Below, piece after piece: positions 33,937-36,276 of a stretch of DNA of 36,276 bases; position 1 is the first letter of the stretch, and each line of letters starts with the position of its first letter. The notes below the pieces were generated by a model. That model worked only from the letters and a program-made list of their open reading frames with translations, did not search any database and had not been told where the DNA came from. Origin of the DNA: Pseudomonadales bacterium (GTDB lineage: Bacteria; Pseudomonadota; Gammaproteobacteria; Pseudomonadales; Azotimanducaceae); contig JADHNU010000024.1 of NCBI GenBank assembly GCA_016779325.1, positions 1-36,276 on the forward strand, in the 5' to 3' direction. The position numbers and the translations under genes were made by a program.

Positions 33937-35568
33937 ATGGGTAGTTGCATTCGACAGGGCCTTTGGGTGGCCCTTTGGTTTTCGGCGCAGGTCGCCTGGG
34001 GTGCCTCGCCGGCGCCGCATATTCTTCTTGTGGTCGCCGATGATCTGGGCTTTACCGATCTGGGCGTTTACGGCAGCGAAATTCCCACCCCGAATCTCGA
34101 TCGCCTGGCCGCCGGTGGCACGCAGCTCCTAAATTTTCATGCCAATGCGTCCTGCACCCCGTCTCGGGCCATGCTGCTTTCTGGCCTGGATAACCACGCC
34201 GTGGGCTATGGGGCCAATCCTGCTGCCGTGCGGCGTATGCCTGAGTTAGCGGTGCGCCCTGGCTATCGGGGGGCCTTCCCCGCAGAGCTCCCCTTGCTGC
34301 CCAGCTATCTAAAAGCGCAGGGCTACGGCACCTACTTCGTTGGGAAATGGCATTTGGGCGCCGACCCGTCGGCCCATCCGCCGGCCCGGGGCTTTGATCA
34401 CAGTCTCTATCTTGAGCAGGGTGGGGGGAGCCACTTTTCCGACGCCATCGGCACGCTCTCTGCGGACGAACAGCTCACCTATTGGCGCGACGGCGCGCCG
34501 CTCAAGGCGCTTCCCGACGACTTTTTCTCCACCACCTTCTACGTCGATGAGGCGCTGCGCTACCTTGAGGACAGCGCGGGCCAGGAACAGCCGGTGTTTT
34601 TGCAGCTTTCCCTCACGGCCCCCCATTGGCCCCTGCAGGCGCCGGAGGGCTGGCGCGAGCGCTTTGAAGGCCTTTACGAAAACGGTTGGGAGGCCGTGCG
34701 GCAGGCGCGCCTTGCGCGTTTAGGTGCGCGCTTTCCAGCCCTGGGCGCGGGGCCACCTCTGCCCGAGGCGTTGGGTGCTTGGTCCGCCCTAAGCCCCGCA
34801 GCACAGCGGGAAGAGGTGCGACGCATGGGGCTTTATGCCGCCATGATTGCGCACCTCGATCAGGCGCTCGGGCGCTTGCTCGATCGCTTTGCCGAGGAAG
34901 CGCGGCCCGTGGCCGTGGTTTTTCTGTCAGATAATGGCCCCGAGGGCAACGACGTAATGGCCATTGCCGATAACGCGACCTGGGTGCCGGCCACCTTTGA
35001 CTTGTCCTATGACGCGATGGGAACAAAGGGCTCCTATGTGGCGTTGGGGAGGGGCTGGGGGCATGTTAGTGCGGGGCCGCTGAACCGCTATAAGAGCTTT
35101 CTTTCGGAAGGGGGTACGCGCACCCCGGCCATCCTGAGCTATCCCGGTGTCGTGCCCGCGGGCCTTGCCAGTGACGCGCTGGTGTCAATCACGGACCTGC
35201 TGCCCACCTTGGTGGCCTGGGCGGGCGGTGAGGTGCCTCAGCTAGCGGGGGTGCCGATCGATACTGAGCGCTTGGTTGGCGCCCCTCGAGGACAACCCCT
35301 GGCCATGGAAATTTATGGTAACCGGGCTGTGTGGGAGGGCCCTTGGAAAGCGCTTTGGGATTTCTCCACGGACCACTGGCAGCTCTTCCATCTGCCCTCC
35401 GATCCTGGGGAACAGCGCGATCGTTCCGGCGAGGAGCCCGCCCGCGTGGCGGAGATGGTGGCAATCTGGGAGCGTTTCGCCGAGGAGAACCAGGTATTTC
35501 GATTTCCTCGGGAAACGGGCTATGGGCGTTACCCAGACCAGCGCGTCGGCGACGGCTCGGCGCGCTAA
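33937..35568 (+). CDS. Exported sulfatase (arylsulfatase, AtsA-like)
   Basis: 543 residues from ATG 33937, chosen because GGGGGA lies 8 bases before it and the frame starts with a signal peptide (GLWVALWFSAQVAWG, cleavage near GAS). In-frame ATGs at 33919 and 33847 are alternatives. The sulfatase signature CTPSR gives C73, which would be matured to formylglycine. Metal and sulfate residues are D35/D36 (VADDLG), GKWHLG, APHWPL, SDNGPE and KSFLSEGGTRTP. Resembles Pseudomonas AtsA in pattern and length. It cleaves sulfate esters in the periplasm; the true substrate is unknown. No formylglycine-generating enzyme is in the window. The stop is shared head-on with the next gene (CTAA). Confidence 0.92.
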   Translation: MGSCIRQGLWVALWFSAQVAWGASPAPHILLVVADDLGFTDLGVYGSEIPTPNLDRLAAGGTQLLNFHANASCTPSRAMLLSGLDNHAVGYGANPAAVRRMPELAVRPGYRGAFPAELPLLPSYLKAQGYGTYFVGKWHLGADPSAHPPARGFDHSLYLEQGGGSHFSDAIGTLSADEQLTYWRDGAPLKALPDDFFSTTFYVDEALRYLEDSAGQEQPVFLQLSLTAPHWPLQAPEGWRERFEGLYENGWEAVRQARLARLGARFPALGAGPPLPEALGAWSALSPAAQREEVRRMGLYAAMIAHLDQALGRLLDRFAEEARPVAVVFLSDNGPEGNDVMAIADNATWVPATFDLSYDAMGTKGSYVALGRGWGHVSAGPLNRYKSFLSEGGTRTPAILSYPGVVPAGLASDALVSITDLLPTLVAWAGGEVPQLAGVPIDTERLVGAPRGQPLAMEIYGNRAVWEGPWKALWDFSTDHWQLFHLPSDPGEQRDRSGEEPARVAEMVAIWERFAEENQVFRFPRETGYGRYPDQRVGDGSAR

Positions 35569-36276
35569 GGATTTGCGTTTGGAATGAGCGGCAATACCAG
35601 GTGGGATGCGCGATCGCGGTCGAAGAAGATGCGCTGCTCTGCCGTCACTGCGGTCGTGCCCGTCGCAAAGGGCGCCCCCGTATTAAGATTACGCGCCAGC
35701 CTGGGGAAATTGCTGCTGGTAATGTCTACGCGCAGGCGCTCCCCGGGGGCAAGGGCGTAGCTGGTCGCCCAGAGGTCTAGCTCCAGCCGGACGACCTCCC
35801 CCGGTGTGAGAAAGGTTTCTTGTTCATAGCCTTCGCGGAAGCGGGTGCGCATCACGCCATCAACAAGATTGAAAGCGCGGCCGTCTTCCTTTACGACAAT
35901 CAGCTTGGCCATGAAATCCGTATCCACAGCGCTGCTGGACACATAGAGCACGGCCGTTAGGGGTCCCGTAATCTCCATGCGTGTCTCGAGGGGCGCGGTC
36001 TGAAAGCGGAGGATATCTTCGCGGTTATCTAGCGGAGCCTGATCATAGGGCCCTCGAAGTTCCGAACGCATGATATTCCCCCCAAGCGTGGGTACGGGGT
36101 TCAGGGGGTCGTACCGATACGCCTCGTTCGCGCTCCGGGCGGTGGGGGCATCAAAGGTGAGCCGTCCCCCTGCCCGCAGGTAAAGGGGCGTTGTCTGGGC
36201 GCGGGCCAGGGGCCAGGCGTCCTCATCGCGCCAGAGGTTGTCGCCCATCACAAAGATTCGTACCTTCGCTTCGGCG
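35565..36276 (-). CDS. CocE/NonD-family hydrolase, C-terminal part (5' end beyond window)
   Basis: The frame is open to the right edge, giving about 236 residues. The visible start RIFVMGDNLWRDEDAWPL is the typical link from the catalytic alpha/beta-hydrolase part into the jelly-roll C-terminal domain of X-Pro dipeptidyl-peptidase/cocaine-esterase proteins. DTDFMAKLIVV, GVMRTRFREGYE and LAPGERLRVDITSSNFPRLARNLNTG are hallmarks of that domain. The catalytic Ser, Asp and His lie outside the window. Substrate unknown: an ester or amide of a small acyl group is usual. It ends in the shared CTAA with the sulfatase. Confidence 0.88.
   Translation of the reverse strand, partial: AEAKVRIFVMGDNLWRDEDAWPLARAQTTPLYLRAGGRLTFDAPTARSANEAYRYDPLNPVPTLGGNIMRSELRGPYDQAPLDNREDILRFQTAPLETRMEITGPLTAVLYVSSSAVDTDFMAKLIVVKEDGRAFNLVDGVMRTRFREGYEQETFLTPGEVVRLELDLWATSYALAPGERLRVDITSSNFPRLARNLNTGAPFATGTTAVTAEQRIFFDRDRASHLVLPLIPNANP

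Overview
The window is a GC-rich, very compact stretch of a gammaproteobacterial chromosome. Gene content and order match the region known from Pseudomonas and related orders: lptD-surA-pdxA-rsmA-apaH, cca, tsaD, rpsU-yqeY-dnaG-rpoD, amgK-murU, rpe-gph-trpE, trpGDC, yhfA and coq7. No vfr/crp, speD, apaG, plsY or folK is present at the places where Pseudomonas carries them. A member of the Pseudomonadales in the wide sense, perhaps a marine lineage, is the best guess. The genus cannot be named from sequence alone.

Layout. (1) 1-1848, plus strand: the end of an outer-membrane barrel protein, a double cyclic-nucleotide-binding/rhodanese fusion, and coq7. (2) 1845-9851, minus strand: a ten-gene collinear run amgK-murU-rpe-gph-trpE-trpG-trpD-trpC-yhfA-VOC, with a possible Trp-rich leader peptide before trpE. 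(3) 9954-17558, plus strand: lptD-surA-pdxA-rsmA-apaH-cca (outer-membrane assembly, PLP synthesis, rRNA methylation, Ap4A hydrolysis, tRNA 3' end). (4) 17555-18959, minus strand: tsaD-folB. (5) 19022-23643, plus strand: the macromolecular synthesis block rpsU-yqeY-dnaG-rpoD with two clear sigma-70 promoters and a closing terminator. (6) A minus-strand tyrosine-phosphatase-like gene, then a plus-strand CAT-anticodon tRNA whose sequence fits tRNA-Ile2 rather than tRNA-Met. (7) Two overlapping minus-strand membrane-protein genes that look like diverged paralogs of unknown function. (8) 26778-33832: a homoprotocatechuate (3,4-dihydroxyphenylacetate) meta-cleavage cluster. On the plus strand are hpaE, hpaD, a FAH-family decarboxylase/isomerase and a ketopantoate-reductase-like gene; on the minus strand, converging, are hpaI, hpaH and an NRAMP-like transporter without the metal-binding motifs. 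(9) A divergent exported arylsulfatase, separated from the transporter by a perfect 9-2-9 inverted repeat, and finally the 3' part of a CocE/NonD hydrolase.

How it works together. Regions 1-6 are housekeeping. Regions 7-9 are accessory and catabolic. HpaD opens the homoprotocatechuate ring, HpaE oxidises the semialdehyde, the FAH enzyme decarboxylates, HpaH hydrates, and HpaI cleaves to pyruvate and succinic semialdehyde. The classical isomerase HpaF, the hydroxylase HpaBC and any regulator are absent here, while a reductase-like protein and an unusual transporter are present. I infer, without proof, that the arylsulfatase/transporter pair may feed an aromatic compound into this pathway.

The DNA is strikingly tight. 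Ten same-strand pairs overlap by 4 bases at ATGA/GTGA and three by 8 bases. Four of the five convergent pairs end in a shared CTAG or CTAA. No stretch above about 300 bases lacks a gene.
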